From NCBI GenBank assembly GCA_025462645.1, contig JAOAPB010000018.1, positions 1 to 64,000 on the forward strand: a DNA stretch of 64,000 bases. Direction: 5' to 3'. Origin of the DNA: Edaphobacter sp. GTDB taxonomy: Bacteria; Acidobacteriota; Terriglobia; Terriglobales; Acidobacteriaceae. This document shows positions 37,888-45,745 of this stretch, in pieces; within the stretch, counting starts at the first letter, position 1; each line of letters begins with the position of its first letter. Below the pieces are notes generated by a model. It saw only the letters and a list, made by a program, of their open reading frames with translations, made no database searches and was not told the DNA's origin. The translations under genes were made by a program, and so were the position numbers.

Positions 37888-38757
37888 TCACTCGGGTGAG
37901 GATTCGGTAGCTTCAGTCTGCGCCGGTGCAAGAGACTCAGGTGACCAAACCAAGGCCCAATCGCGAATGCTGCGTTGAAGTGCTTCTTCCAAACCGGGAA
38001 TATTGAATCGTTCCTTCTGCACCTCTAGAGCTGCCAGTAAGCAATTATGGGCCGTCATGAGTGCCTGGTCAGCTTTTTCTGGCTGTGACTCTCGCCGAAA
38101 GCCCATCTGGTTGCCATCCATATCGAGGCGTTCGGTCATCGCCCGAAATGTGGAATGAGTATGTCGCAGCGGTTCGAAGTAGCTGGGTACGATGAGAGAA
38201 CCTATGTCACCCGCCCTCTTCGCCATGGAAACGAAGTCTAGCTTGCTCCATGTAGCGCCCACACGCTGCTCACTGCACGTCTTCGATTTGCATGACTTAA
38301 CCATGAACTTGTCTTTGACCTCTGCATATTTCCGCTCGGTCGTGGCTACGGTCTCCGGAGGCAACGCACCCTCGCCAAATGTGTCCATGATTTGCTTTGT
38401 CAGCTTGTACTGTTGTATCCCGTCGAAATCAAAGAATGCCTGAAGCTCGTCAGGATGCTCGTGCAGGTACTTCAGCGTGACGGTGTGCTCGTACATGGAG
38501 CGAAGTAGCTTCATAGCCGCGAACCCGTAGCCATTCACCGCCATCAGGAACAACTCCATAAAGTCCTCAGCGACGAGATTCCCGTAGAAGTACACGAACT
38601 TGTCTATCGGGGTCTTCATCACTTGTGTTCGCGTGAACGCCAAGTTGATGAGCGCTTCGAGACGGGACATGACAGCCGTCCATTGTGGGTGCCGCTTGTC
38701 AAAGGCTGTCGCTGCATCGGCGAACCCGTAAAGCGAGGAAGGCGCTGTTTGGGACAT
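37888..38757 (-). CDS. DUF5677-like protein, accessory
   Basis: 289 residues from ATG 38757 (MSQTAPSSLYGF); the longer frame upstream runs through repeat sequence and is rejected. The protein is helical, with NLVAEDFMELFLMAVNGYGF followed by AAMKLLRSMYEHTVTLKYLH, the strongest family mark of DUF5677, then CKSKTC and a late EPLRHTHSTFRAMTERL. DUF5677 members are scattered, often near defence or mobile genes, and uncharacterised. Some resemble HEPN-like helical bundles, but I see no clean R-x4-H. It is flanked on both sides by copies of the 60-bp repeat. Confidence 0.65.
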   Translation of the reverse strand: MSQTAPSSLYGFADAATAFDKRHPQWTAVMSRLEALINLAFTRTQVMKTPIDKFVYFYGNLVAEDFMELFLMAVNGYGFAAMKLLRSMYEHTVTLKYLHEHPDELQAFFDFDGIQQYKLTKQIMDTFGEGALPPETVATTERKYAEVKDKFMVKSCKSKTCSEQRVGATWSKLDFVSMAKRAGDIGSLIVPSYFEPLRHTHSTFRAMTERLDMDGNQMGFRRESQPEKADQALMTAHNCLLAALEVQKERFNIPGLEEALQRSIRDWALVWSPESLAPAQTEATESSPE

Positions 38758-38792
38758 TTCGGAAAGGCTACCACGGTCGACTCCGTTAATTT

Positions 38793-38807
38793 CCGGTTTG
38801 TCGGCAA
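38793..38807 (+). repeat. Short repeat copy D shared with 1940-1954
   Basis: CCGGTTTGTCGGCAA is identical to 1940-1954, and the flanking TTAA/TTCC and AAyTC bases are also similar. It lies 35 bp upstream of the DUF5677-like start, so it could also be part of its control region. Confidence 0.4.
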
Positions 38808-38860
38808 CTCGGACATTACTTCGCAGCACCGATCCCAACAGCTCAGCCGCAATGCACGAA

Positions 38861-38928
38861 ATACGGGGTTTCGGAAACAACAGGATCGAAGTTGCCGAAA
38901 ACGGGACTTTGCGGGCATTGCGATGCCC
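38861..38928 (+). repeat. Direct repeat copy B (60-bp family), 5' of the DUF5677-like gene
   Basis: This copy matches 37801-37867 as described there (ACGGGGTTTCGGAAAC and GTTGCCGAAAAC are shared blocks). It lies in the gap between the divergent DUF5677-like gene and the membrane zinc-ribbon gene at 38953. Confidence 0.65.
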
Positions 38929-38952
38929 GGTGTCAGTATGAGAGCATGCGGC

Positions 38953-39270
38953 ATGACCGACTATGCAGCGAAATGGGCTTTCCTGCATCGATGGAGACGA
39001 ACGTTTGTGTTCCTCCTCCTCACATATGTTCCTGTCATCGGGCTCTTTGACCACCTTTGCCAGCCTCGCTTCCACAGCGTTGTTCCAACTGTGGTTCTGG
39101 CGCTTTCATGGTTACTGTTGGTTCATCTGGCATCAGTGCGCCTTGGAACGTTCAGGTGCCCCCGTTGCAACGAGTTTTTTTCAAGCCCTGAGGACTCCAT
39201 TACAAACACTTGGACTCTCGCTCGTAGGTGCAAACATTGCGGATTGCCCAAGTATTCAGGTGCTGTTTAG
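38953..39270 (+). CDS. Small membrane protein with C-terminal zinc ribbon, accessory
   Basis: 105 residues from ATG 38953; ATG 38938 would add five. Two membrane helices (FVFLLLTYVPVIGLFDHL and SVVPTVVLALSWLLLVHLA) are followed by FRCPRCNEFFSS and RRCKHCGLPKYSGAV, a CPRC/CKHC zinc ribbon facing the cytoplasm by the positive-inside rule. I know no function. It is divergent from the DUF5677-like gene, with repeat copies B and C on either side, and so belongs to the same accessory island. Confidence 0.65.
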   Translation: MTDYAAKWAFLHRWRRTFVFLLLTYVPVIGLFDHLCQPRFHSVVPTVVLALSWLLLVHLASVRLGTFRCPRCNEFFSSPEDSITNTWTLARRCKHCGLPKYSGAV

Positions 39271-39296
39271 ACGTCCGGACGAACTCAGACTCTTGA

Positions 39297-39325
39297 GAAA
39301 CGGGTTTTCGGCAACTTCGTTGCGC
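39297..39325 (-). repeat. Repeat copy C, partial, inverted
   Basis: Read on the minus strand it gives GAAGTTGCCGAAAACCCG, matching the middle of copies A and B (16 to 17 of 18 bases). It marks the right edge of the island. The rest of 39271-39487 holds no gene I can support. Confidence 0.5.
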
Positions 39326-39487
39326 GAGGGGTAAGGCTCTTACTCAGCAAGCCCCTACCTTTTACTGCTACTTCAAACTGGCAAGAGATGGCTGGCTTGA
39401 GAGAGGTCAAGAGACGTCATAAGCTGCTCCTGACCTCCCGAAGTGTTGCAAACTGCATTCAGGCTGGATACGACGAGAGCAATCGCT

Positions 39488-40471
39488 CTACGCCCCAGCC
39501 CGGCCTAGAACGCCCCCAAACACGCCGCCATCCACATTGCCTCCGGAGAGAACTGTCCCCACGCGACTCCCCCCAGCCCCTCGATCCTTCAGCAAGCCCG
39601 CCAGACCAACCGCCCCGGCCCCCTCCGCCACATTGTGCGTATCGGTGAAGTAAATCCGCATCGCCTCCTCCACCTCGTCGTCATCTACCTCGACGACGCG
39701 CTCCACCCCAGCCCGCATGACCTCCAGCGCATCGGCATCCGGCCTCCTGCAAGCCACGCCATCCGCGATCCTCGTCCCTACCGCATGCTCCACCACGCGC
39801 CCCGCTGCCAGCGACAGTGCCGTCGCCGGAGCGTGCTTTGAGATCACCCCAACGATCTTCGTCCTCAACCCCAGCGCCTCGCGCACCGCGATCATCCCGC
39901 TGATCCCCGACCCCATCCCGATCGGCACATACACCGTCTCCAGCTCCGGGCACGCGGACAGAAACTCCAGAGCATACGTCGCCACGCCTGTCACCAGCAG
40001 CCGATGGTAGCTCGGAACCCAGTGCCACCCATTCTCCTGCTCGAGCAACACCGCATGTTCCAAAGCCTCCTGAAAGTCTTCTCCATGCTCCACCAGCTCC
40101 GCGCCCAGCGTGCGCATCGCCCGATTCTTCTCCACGCTATTCCCACGCGGAACCACAATCACTGAGCGAATCCCGCTCCGCGCAGCCCCCAGTGCAATCG
40201 ACTGCCCATGATTCCCCCGCGTAGCCGAGACCACCGTCTTCACCTCAGGCCGCTCCCGCGCCAGCCAATCCATGTAGACCAGCCCCCCGCGAAGCTTGAA
40301 CGCCCCCACCGGGCTATGGTTCTCATGCTTCACCCAGACCTCTGCCCCAGCGCGTTCCCCCATCCGTTCATTGATCAGCGGCCAGGAGTACTGCGGCGTA
40401 GCCGGCATGCTCCGATAGACCAGCTCCGCAGCCTCGCGAATCTCCTCCAACCTCGGCAACACCACTCCCAT
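39488..40471 (-). CDS. Threonine/serine dehydratase-like PLP enzyme
   Basis: 327 residues from ATG 40471, with GGGAG six bases upstream; 20 more codons are open but poorly supported. PLP lysine in SPVGAFKLRGGL, substrate loop ATRGNHGQSIA, phosphate-binding GMGSGISGMI, and a late TVLSGGNVDGG are the fold type II threonine ammonia-lyase pattern. The single-domain length (no ACT domain) fits the catabolic or broad-specificity TdcB/serine racemase-like group. It converts Thr to 2-oxobutyrate and ammonia. Close relatives may prefer other hydroxy-amino acids. Confidence 0.88.
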   Translation of the reverse strand: MGVVLPRLEEIREAAELVYRSMPATPQYSWPLINERMGERAGAEVWVKHENHSPVGAFKLRGGLVYMDWLARERPEVKTVVSATRGNHGQSIALGAARSGIRSVIVVPRGNSVEKNRAMRTLGAELVEHGEDFQEALEHAVLLEQENGWHWVPSYHRLLVTGVATYALEFLSACPELETVYVPIGMGSGISGMIAVREALGLRTKIVGVISKHAPATALSLAAGRVVEHAVGTRIADGVACRRPDADALEVMRAGVERVVEVDDDEVEEAMRIYFTDTHNVAEGAGAVGLAGLLKDRGAGGSRVGTVLSGGNVDGGVFGGVLGRAGA

Positions 40472-40706
40472 TTCTGGCTCCCTTAACTCCACAGTACTCG
40501 CGTGCCAATCTGATGGCTCCATCACGGCCACCGATGCTGTTTGTTATCCGCCAACCCGGCTCCGGAAAATAAATCCAAAATCCGTGGCATACTTTCGCTC
40601 GCCCAAAAACGCCCTTCAGACAACCAGCCTTGCCACGCGTTTCACCACGCCCTGACCATGAAAACACCACCCATTGCGGCCTACTTCTGCCAAAAACCCC
40701 TGCAAA

Positions 40707-41075
40707 TCAATACAAACGGTCCCGGACCTGCGTCCGAACCAGATACAGAAAAAAAAGCAGCGCAAACATCCCCCGAATCATAAAAAACCCGACGTGAGTC
40801 TTCTCGAACAGGAAGAAATCCCCCACACTCAGCAGCAGACACCCCGCCGTCACCAGCGCCCATCCCCACTTCTTCAGCCGCAGCAGCCCGAAGATCCCCG
40901 CCGCCAGCAGCGTACACACCGAAAGGACGCCATACTTCGCTGCGCCCTGCCCAAACGCCCCATGCAGCCCTGCATAGACGTTCATCATCGTCATAAAAAT
41001 CATGAACATGCAGATGCCCGCGATCCCCGGCAGCATCTGGCCCTTCTTCGTCGTCAAGTCTTTTTCGTCGCTCAT
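40707..41075 (-). CDS. Four-helix membrane protein coupled to cytochrome c gene
   Basis: 122 residues with four membrane segments (LPGIAGICMFMIFMTMMNVY; YGVLSVCTLLAAGIFGLL; WGWALVTAGCLLLSVGDFF; FMIRGMFALLFFLYLV). Its ATG overlaps the stop of the cytochrome gene (ATGA), so the two are translationally coupled. There is no named domain. It may anchor or assist the cytochrome, which is inference from coupling only. Confidence 0.75.
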   Translation of the reverse strand: MSDEKDLTTKKGQMLPGIAGICMFMIFMTMMNVYAGLHGAFGQGAAKYGVLSVCTLLAAGIFGLLRLKKWGWALVTAGCLLLSVGDFFLFEKTHVGFFMIRGMFALLFFLYLVRTQVRDRLY

Positions 41076-41416
41076 AAGGTATGCAGATAAGCCAGCAAAT
41101 CGTCCAGATCCTGAGCATCCATCGTATTCCCCTGCGCCGGCATCATGTTGCGCCCATGCACAATCGTAGCCGTCGCCCGCTCATCATTGGCTGGCATGCC
41201 GCTCGGCAGATACTGTTTCTTGAACACACCGACCATCGACGGCCCATTCAGCGGAGCGTCCCTCCGGTCATTGTGGCAGGCCACGCAATGCGCCTGAAAT
41301 ACCGCATGCCCATGCGTCTGCTGCGCATTCAGCTCCGACAACGGCGTAGGCGGAGGCACAGACTTACATCCTGCCAGCACACACGCTAGCAGCAACAGAA
41401 AAGAGGCTCGGATCAT
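41072..41416 (-). CDS. Lipoprotein cytochrome c, single haem
   Basis: 114 residues. Lipobox LLLLACVLAGCKS gives a lipid-anchored Cys near residue 17. The haem motif is HCVACHND (CxxCH), and the sixth ligand is probably a Met in HGRNMMPAQGNTMDAQDL. The size and the C-terminal LLAYLHTL helix fit small class I cytochromes. It probably shuttles electrons in the periplasm. It is the first gene of a two-gene operon with the membrane protein that overlaps its stop. Confidence 0.9.
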   Translation of the reverse strand: MIRASFLLLLACVLAGCKSVPPPTPLSELNAQQTHGHAVFQAHCVACHNDRRDAPLNGPSMVGVFKKQYLPSGMPANDERATATIVHGRNMMPAQGNTMDAQDLDDLLAYLHTL

Positions 41417-41433
41417 CGCTATATTCTCTCACC

Positions 41434-42168
41434 CTACCGACGCACTGCCTGCACCAGCAGCATCGCGCCAATCCCCGCCAGCCCGACGTAGACATATCGC
41501 AGAAAAGCCTCCCCATGCAGTCGATGATTGATCGCTCTGCCCAGCCATATCGCTGGTAGCAGGACAGGCAGGCACAGCAGATAATAGTGGGTCACAGCAG
41601 GAACCCATAGCCCTGCCAGCCAATATCCACTCATGCCGATAATGCTTGCCGGCAGGAAGTATCCCTGTAGCGTGGCGCGAAAATGCTGTGGAGACCAACG
41701 GCGCATCGCCCGTAGATCACCCGCGGCGGCCCATTCATTCCATATGCGCCACCGAGAACACCCGCGCAAAAGCCGCAACCGAGCAGCCAAATCCTGCTAT
41801 CCCGTTTCAACTCGGGCGGTTTGCGGCCAACCAGCGAATACGCCGCAAACGCCATGATAAAGATCGCCAGAGCAACCATCACTGCCCGTTGATGCCTGCT
41901 CGTCAGCAGCAACAGACCCACTGGAGTGCCAAATAGCGTGAAGGCCACTAGCCATCCCGTACTGCGGATTCTTCCGCCAGTCCTGCGCAACGACTGTGGC
42001 AGCGATCGTAATCGACACCAGCACCGCAAGCGGAGCAGCAACCTTAAGAGGAATGCAGAGGGCGAGCAGCGGGACCGCAACCAACGCCTCGCCAAATCCA
42101 AATGCCGATCGAATCAAGGTAGCGAGAAACACCACCCCCAGAACCTGCAATGTAGCGGCATCCATCAC
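41434..42168 (-). pseudogene. TauE/SafE-family sulfite exporter gene with two frameshifts
   Basis: Three successive frames add up to one normal-length (about 245 residue) TauE/SafE protein: LGVVFLATLIRSAFGFGEAL to VVAQDWRKNPQYG; then GWLVAFTLFGTPVGLLLL to GGAYGMNGPPRVIYG; then AMRRWSPQHFRATLQGYFLP to LAGIGAMLLVQAVRR. Frame changes lie near 41960 and near 41705. FGFGEAL and YGMNGPP are the family's paired glycine-rich helices. Either the gene is newly inactivated or there are two sequencing errors; decay beyond the two shifts is not seen. The intact protein would export sulfite or an organosulfonate. Confidence 0.8.
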
Positions 42169-42306
42169 TTACTCAACCTGCAAATTAATGACAGGTATTA
42201 CAGACAATCGGCAGATCTTCATCTTCCTATTCTAAAGAGCGGATCCACACAACGAAACCCGCCCTTGCAACGTCTTCGATGTCCGATCACGATGTCTCAG
42301 CCCCTT

Positions 42307-43977
42307 CTAGTTGGCCGCGGCAATCGCCGCCACAATCTTGTCCATCACCTCCCGATCCACATTCGATCGCGGAGTATGGTTCCCCACCATGATCGAAAAG
42401 ATCACTGTCTTCCCGCTCGCACAATCCAGATACCCACTCAGCGCCCTCGCCTCGCTCAACGTCCCGGTCTTCGCGAAGACATGGTCCTTCAGCGGAGTCT
42501 TCGGAAATCGCTCTACCAGCGACCCATCCTCTCCGCCAACCGGCAATGTGCTCTTCCAATCGGCAAACCACGGCTGCGTCACCGCATACTGCAGCAACCG
42601 CGCCGTAGCCCGCGGAGCCACCAGATCGTGCCCGCTCAACCCCGAGCCATCGAAGAAGATGAAATCGTCCTTATCAATCCCCGCCCTCTCAAGAAACGCC
42701 CTGACCACCCGCGCCCCACCCACCGTCGATCCATCCCCCAGGACCGACGCGCTCAGATCATGCAGCAATGTCTCCGCATGCAGATTCTGGCTGATCTTGT
42801 TGGTGACTGTCATATCCTCCAGCAACGTAGGCGAAGTATGCTTCGCCAAAGGATTCAGCCGCGCGGCCTGCATGGCATCGCAGTTATTCACGCATGGGAC
42901 AGGCCTCCTCGCAATCCCATACGACTTCGACCAGTCCATCCCGGGCAGTGGCTCATGCGACGCCTGCATAAAGCCCCTTGCATCGCTCGAAGTCCGATGC
43001 TCCGCCCTGGCCTTCCCCGTTACCACGATTCCCCGAGCCTCCAGCATCCCCTTCAGTGCCATCGCCGCATACTCAGCAGGATCGTGGATTGCGATCTCCT
43101 CCTCATCCGGCTGCGCATCCACGGCAATCGCCCCATAGACCCGTAACACCTTCGACCCCAGCGCCCGCTCGATCTGCACATGGTTCCCGCTCTTCGCCGC
43201 GCTCGTCACCAGACCCGACACATCCACCGTGTAGTAGGGCTCTGCCGGATCGACAACCACCGTCCCCGGCTTCCCAGCCGCATCGCCCGGCATCACCGTA
43301 ACCTTCAGCTGGCTGTCATTGACCGAAAGCGCCGATACCGGAGCCCCATATCCCCACACCGTATCGTCAATCGACCAGTCCTCCGCATACGGCTCCCATG
43401 GAAACAGTGTGTCGTCCCCCACCACATCGCCGTTCACCACCTTCAACCCCGTCTTCGCCACCTGGTCCGCCATCTCCTCGAGATAGCGCAGCCCCGCAGG
43501 AGCAGGCGGAGCCGGCTTGGGCCGTAACGCCGGCGCGATGTAGGGAATCGTCCGTCCCGAGAGATTCGCGTCCCCACCCCCCATCAGGACCACGTCTCCC
43601 CGCAGCCTGTCCGATCCGTTGAAGACGCCCTTCGCCACTACCTTCGTCTCAAACGTCGTTCCAGCCCCCAGCAGAGCAATCGCCGTGGCCGTCGTAAACA
43701 TCTTCGTGTTGCTGGCGGGTTGAAACAGCTGCCCCTCATTCATCGAGTAGATGGGGGTCCCATCCATCGTCATCACTTTGATTCCCCAGTGAGCCCGAGC
43801 TGCAGCGGGGTCATCGAGCAAGCGAGTAATCTCACGCGCCAGCTTCGTTCCCGGCCCGCTCCGCTCTGCCTTCGCCATCATTGGAGCGTCGTCGCTCACA
43901 CTCCCAACCTGCGCCAGCCCTATCTGGCCACACAGCGCTGCCGCACACACCGCCCAAACCAGTACTCTATCTCTCAT
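42307..43977 (-). CDS. dacB: D-alanyl-D-alanine carboxypeptidase/endopeptidase (PBP4 type)
   Basis: 556 residues. A signal peptide ends near GLAQ. Peptidase S13 motifs are SxxK as SNTK (about 89-92, in QPASNTKMFT), SxN-like in DGSGLSGHDLV, and KTG in FAKTGTLSEARALSGYLD. The SxN motif reads S-G-L-S-G-H-D, so the usual Asn (SRxN) is not where expected, and the third residue should be checked. The enzyme trims or cleaves peptidoglycan cross-links in the periplasm. The length is above E. coli PBP4 (about 480) because of inserted domains. Confidence 0.92.
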   Translation of the reverse strand: MRDRVLVWAVCAAALCGQIGLAQVGSVSDDAPMMAKAERSGPGTKLAREITRLLDDPAAARAHWGIKVMTMDGTPIYSMNEGQLFQPASNTKMFTTATAIALLGAGTTFETKVVAKGVFNGSDRLRGDVVLMGGGDANLSGRTIPYIAPALRPKPAPPAPAGLRYLEEMADQVAKTGLKVVNGDVVGDDTLFPWEPYAEDWSIDDTVWGYGAPVSALSVNDSQLKVTVMPGDAAGKPGTVVVDPAEPYYTVDVSGLVTSAAKSGNHVQIERALGSKVLRVYGAIAVDAQPDEEEIAIHDPAEYAAMALKGMLEARGIVVTGKARAEHRTSSDARGFMQASHEPLPGMDWSKSYGIARRPVPCVNNCDAMQAARLNPLAKHTSPTLLEDMTVTNKISQNLHAETLLHDLSASVLGDGSTVGGARVVRAFLERAGIDKDDFIFFDGSGLSGHDLVAPRATARLLQYAVTQPWFADWKSTLPVGGEDGSLVERFPKTPLKDHVFAKTGTLSEARALSGYLDCASGKTVIFSIMVGNHTPRSNVDREVMDKIVAAIAAAN

Positions 43978-44068
43978 ATCCGCGCAGTCTAGCATTCACC
44001 GTTCGATCCACCATCTCTAATTCTTGAGCCCTATGCCTTAAGCCCCAGGCTGCCTTTAGAATCCAACC

Positions 44069-44983
44069 ATGCCCTTCGACACCCGCCTACGCTTCGAGTG
44101 GCAGCTCCGGACTCGAACCCTGACTCTCGGCCGGAAGACCCTCATCATGGGCATCCTCAATATCACACCCGACTCGTTCTCCGACGGAGGCCACTTCTAC
44201 GCTCCCGAGGACACACGGGAGAGAGCCGTAGCCCAGGCTCTCCAGATGCTCGATGAAGGAGCCGACATCCTCGACGTCGGCGGCGAATCCACCCGCCCCA
44301 ACGCCACTCCCCTATCCCCCGAAGAGGAGCAGGCCCGCATCCTCCCTGTCATCGAAGCCATCCACAGGCAAAAGCCCGAAGCGGTCCTCTCCGTCGACAC
44401 CTTCCACGCCGCGACGGCACAGCGCGCAGTAGAAGCCGGAGCCGAGATCGTCAACGACGTAAGCGGCCACCTTTGGGATCCAGCCATGTCCGCCACCTGC
44501 GCTCGACTGGGCTGCGGTGCCATCCTCATGCACACCCGAGGCCGTCCCCAGGACTGGCGTAACCTTCCACCGTTGTCTTCAGATAAAGTGACTCCTCTGG
44601 TCCTCGCAGGCCTCAAGGAGCGCGTCCAAGCCGCCGCAGCAGCAGGCATACCCCCCGAGAAGATCGCCATCGACCCCGGCTTCGGCTTCGGCAAGTACCT
44701 CGACGAGAACTATCCCCTTCTCGCCCACCTCGGCCAGTTCCGCCAGTTCAACCTGCCCATCCTGGTCGGTGTCTCCCGCAAAGGCTTCCTCGGCCATACC
44801 CTCGCACGAACCGCCACCCCCGGCGTCATTCATGTAACTCCGTCCCCGGCGCAGGCTCGCCTTCACGCCACTACCGCAGCCAACGTAGCCGCCATCCTCG
44901 CCGGAGCTCACATCGTCCGCGTCCACGACGTCCGCCCCGCCGCCGAAGCTGCCGCCATAGCCGACCGCCTCCTTACCATTTAA
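44069..44983 (+). CDS. folP: Dihydropteroate synthase
   Basis: 304 residues. IMGILNITPDSFSDGGHFYA, ADILDVGGESTRPNATPLS, LSVDTFHAATAQRAVEAGAE, IDPGFGFGKYLDENYPLL and LVGVSRKGFLG are the pterin- and pABA-binding blocks of DHPS. It joins dihydropterin pyrophosphate with p-aminobenzoate in folate synthesis. Its stop overlaps by 4 bp the stop of the convergent DUF2278 gene. Confidence 0.96.
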   Translation: MPFDTRLRFEWQLRTRTLTLGRKTLIMGILNITPDSFSDGGHFYAPEDTRERAVAQALQMLDEGADILDVGGESTRPNATPLSPEEEQARILPVIEAIHRQKPEAVLSVDTFHAATAQRAVEAGAEIVNDVSGHLWDPAMSATCARLGCGAILMHTRGRPQDWRNLPPLSSDKVTPLVLAGLKERVQAAAAAGIPPEKIAIDPGFGFGKYLDENYPLLAHLGQFRQFNLPILVGVSRKGFLGHTLARTATPGVIHVTPSPAQARLHATTAANVAAILAGAHIVRVHDVRPAAEAAAIADRLLTI

Positions 44984-45645
44984 GCGGGGTTGCCTGAGGC
45001 ATCCGTCGTCCACGACTCCGTCTGAAATGCAATAAACACCGCCGTCCACGTCCCCTTCGACGGCAGGTGAATCAGCAAAGCCCCATCCTGCCACACCCCG
45101 TTGTCCCCTCCATGGTTGTTCACAGGATTCCCCTGGTTCATGTGGATATCGTGAATCCCATCCACCCTCCCCTTGTCCGCAAACGCACTCCCGAACGCAT
45201 AGATCACGCCATCCTTATCTGCGATCGTCATGTTCAGCAGCGTCACCACGGCATTCTGCAGCGCAGCCGCCCGGGCTCGGTTCAACATCCGCTCCTGCTC
45301 GCTTCCCTTCGAAATCATCTGCGGCAACAGCATCATCTGCATCTTGGTGATCATCGGCGCCCCACCAACCTCCGACCGTACGTAGTCCAGCGCCAATCCA
45401 CCCGGAGCGCTCTTCAACGTCGTCATCCCCATCGGCAGCGCCAGCAGTGCCGCCTCATCCGGAGGCGTAAATCCCTCTTCAATCGCGTACAACACCTCCG
45501 ATCCATCCTGCGACTGAATATTCACCGCCACGGTAAACGGTCCACCCTGAGCATTCATCGTGATCTGGTAGTGCGTACTGGCCCCCTTGACCACCTTTCC
45601 CGCAACCGGATCACCCGCCAGCACGCTGTAGTTCCTAATTGGCAT
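44980..45645 (-). CDS. DUF2278 (YukJ-like) family protein
   Basis: 221 residues from ATG 45645 (MPIRNYSVLAGDP). The family mark is GRVDGIHDIHMNQGNPVNNH followed by NGVWQDGALLIHLPSKGTWT. The N-terminal half has THYQITMNAQGGPFTVAVNI and ALDYVRSEVGG. Members are about 200-230 residues and widespread, with no proven activity; paired His and Asp suggest a metal site. It is probably cytoplasmic. It overlaps folP tail to tail by four bases. Confidence 0.85.
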   Translation of the reverse strand: MPIRNYSVLAGDPVAGKVVKGASTHYQITMNAQGGPFTVAVNIQSQDGSEVLYAIEEGFTPPDEAALLALPMGMTTLKSAPGGLALDYVRSEVGGAPMITKMQMMLLPQMISKGSEQERMLNRARAAALQNAVVTLLNMTIADKDGVIYAFGSAFADKGRVDGIHDIHMNQGNPVNNHGGDNGVWQDGALLIHLPSKGTWTAVFIAFQTESWTTDASGNPA

Positions 45646-45745
45646 AACTCTCCTCGGCAAGCATTGCAACAGAGCCGTTGTGCATCAGTTTAATCGCGCC
45701 GTGGCCTTGCGACTGCTCCAACTACCGTTTGCAAGAACAGAGAAG

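Noticed and set aside
37385..37891. 168-codon minus-strand ORF between two secreted or accessory genes
   Set aside because: The sequence contains intergenic repeat remnants and copy A of the 60-bp repeat; the product has no hydrophobic core or motif.
39388..39648. 86-codon plus-strand ORF before the dehydratase gene
   Set aside because: The second half is antisense to the dehydratase gene and Pro-rich; no ribosome binding site.
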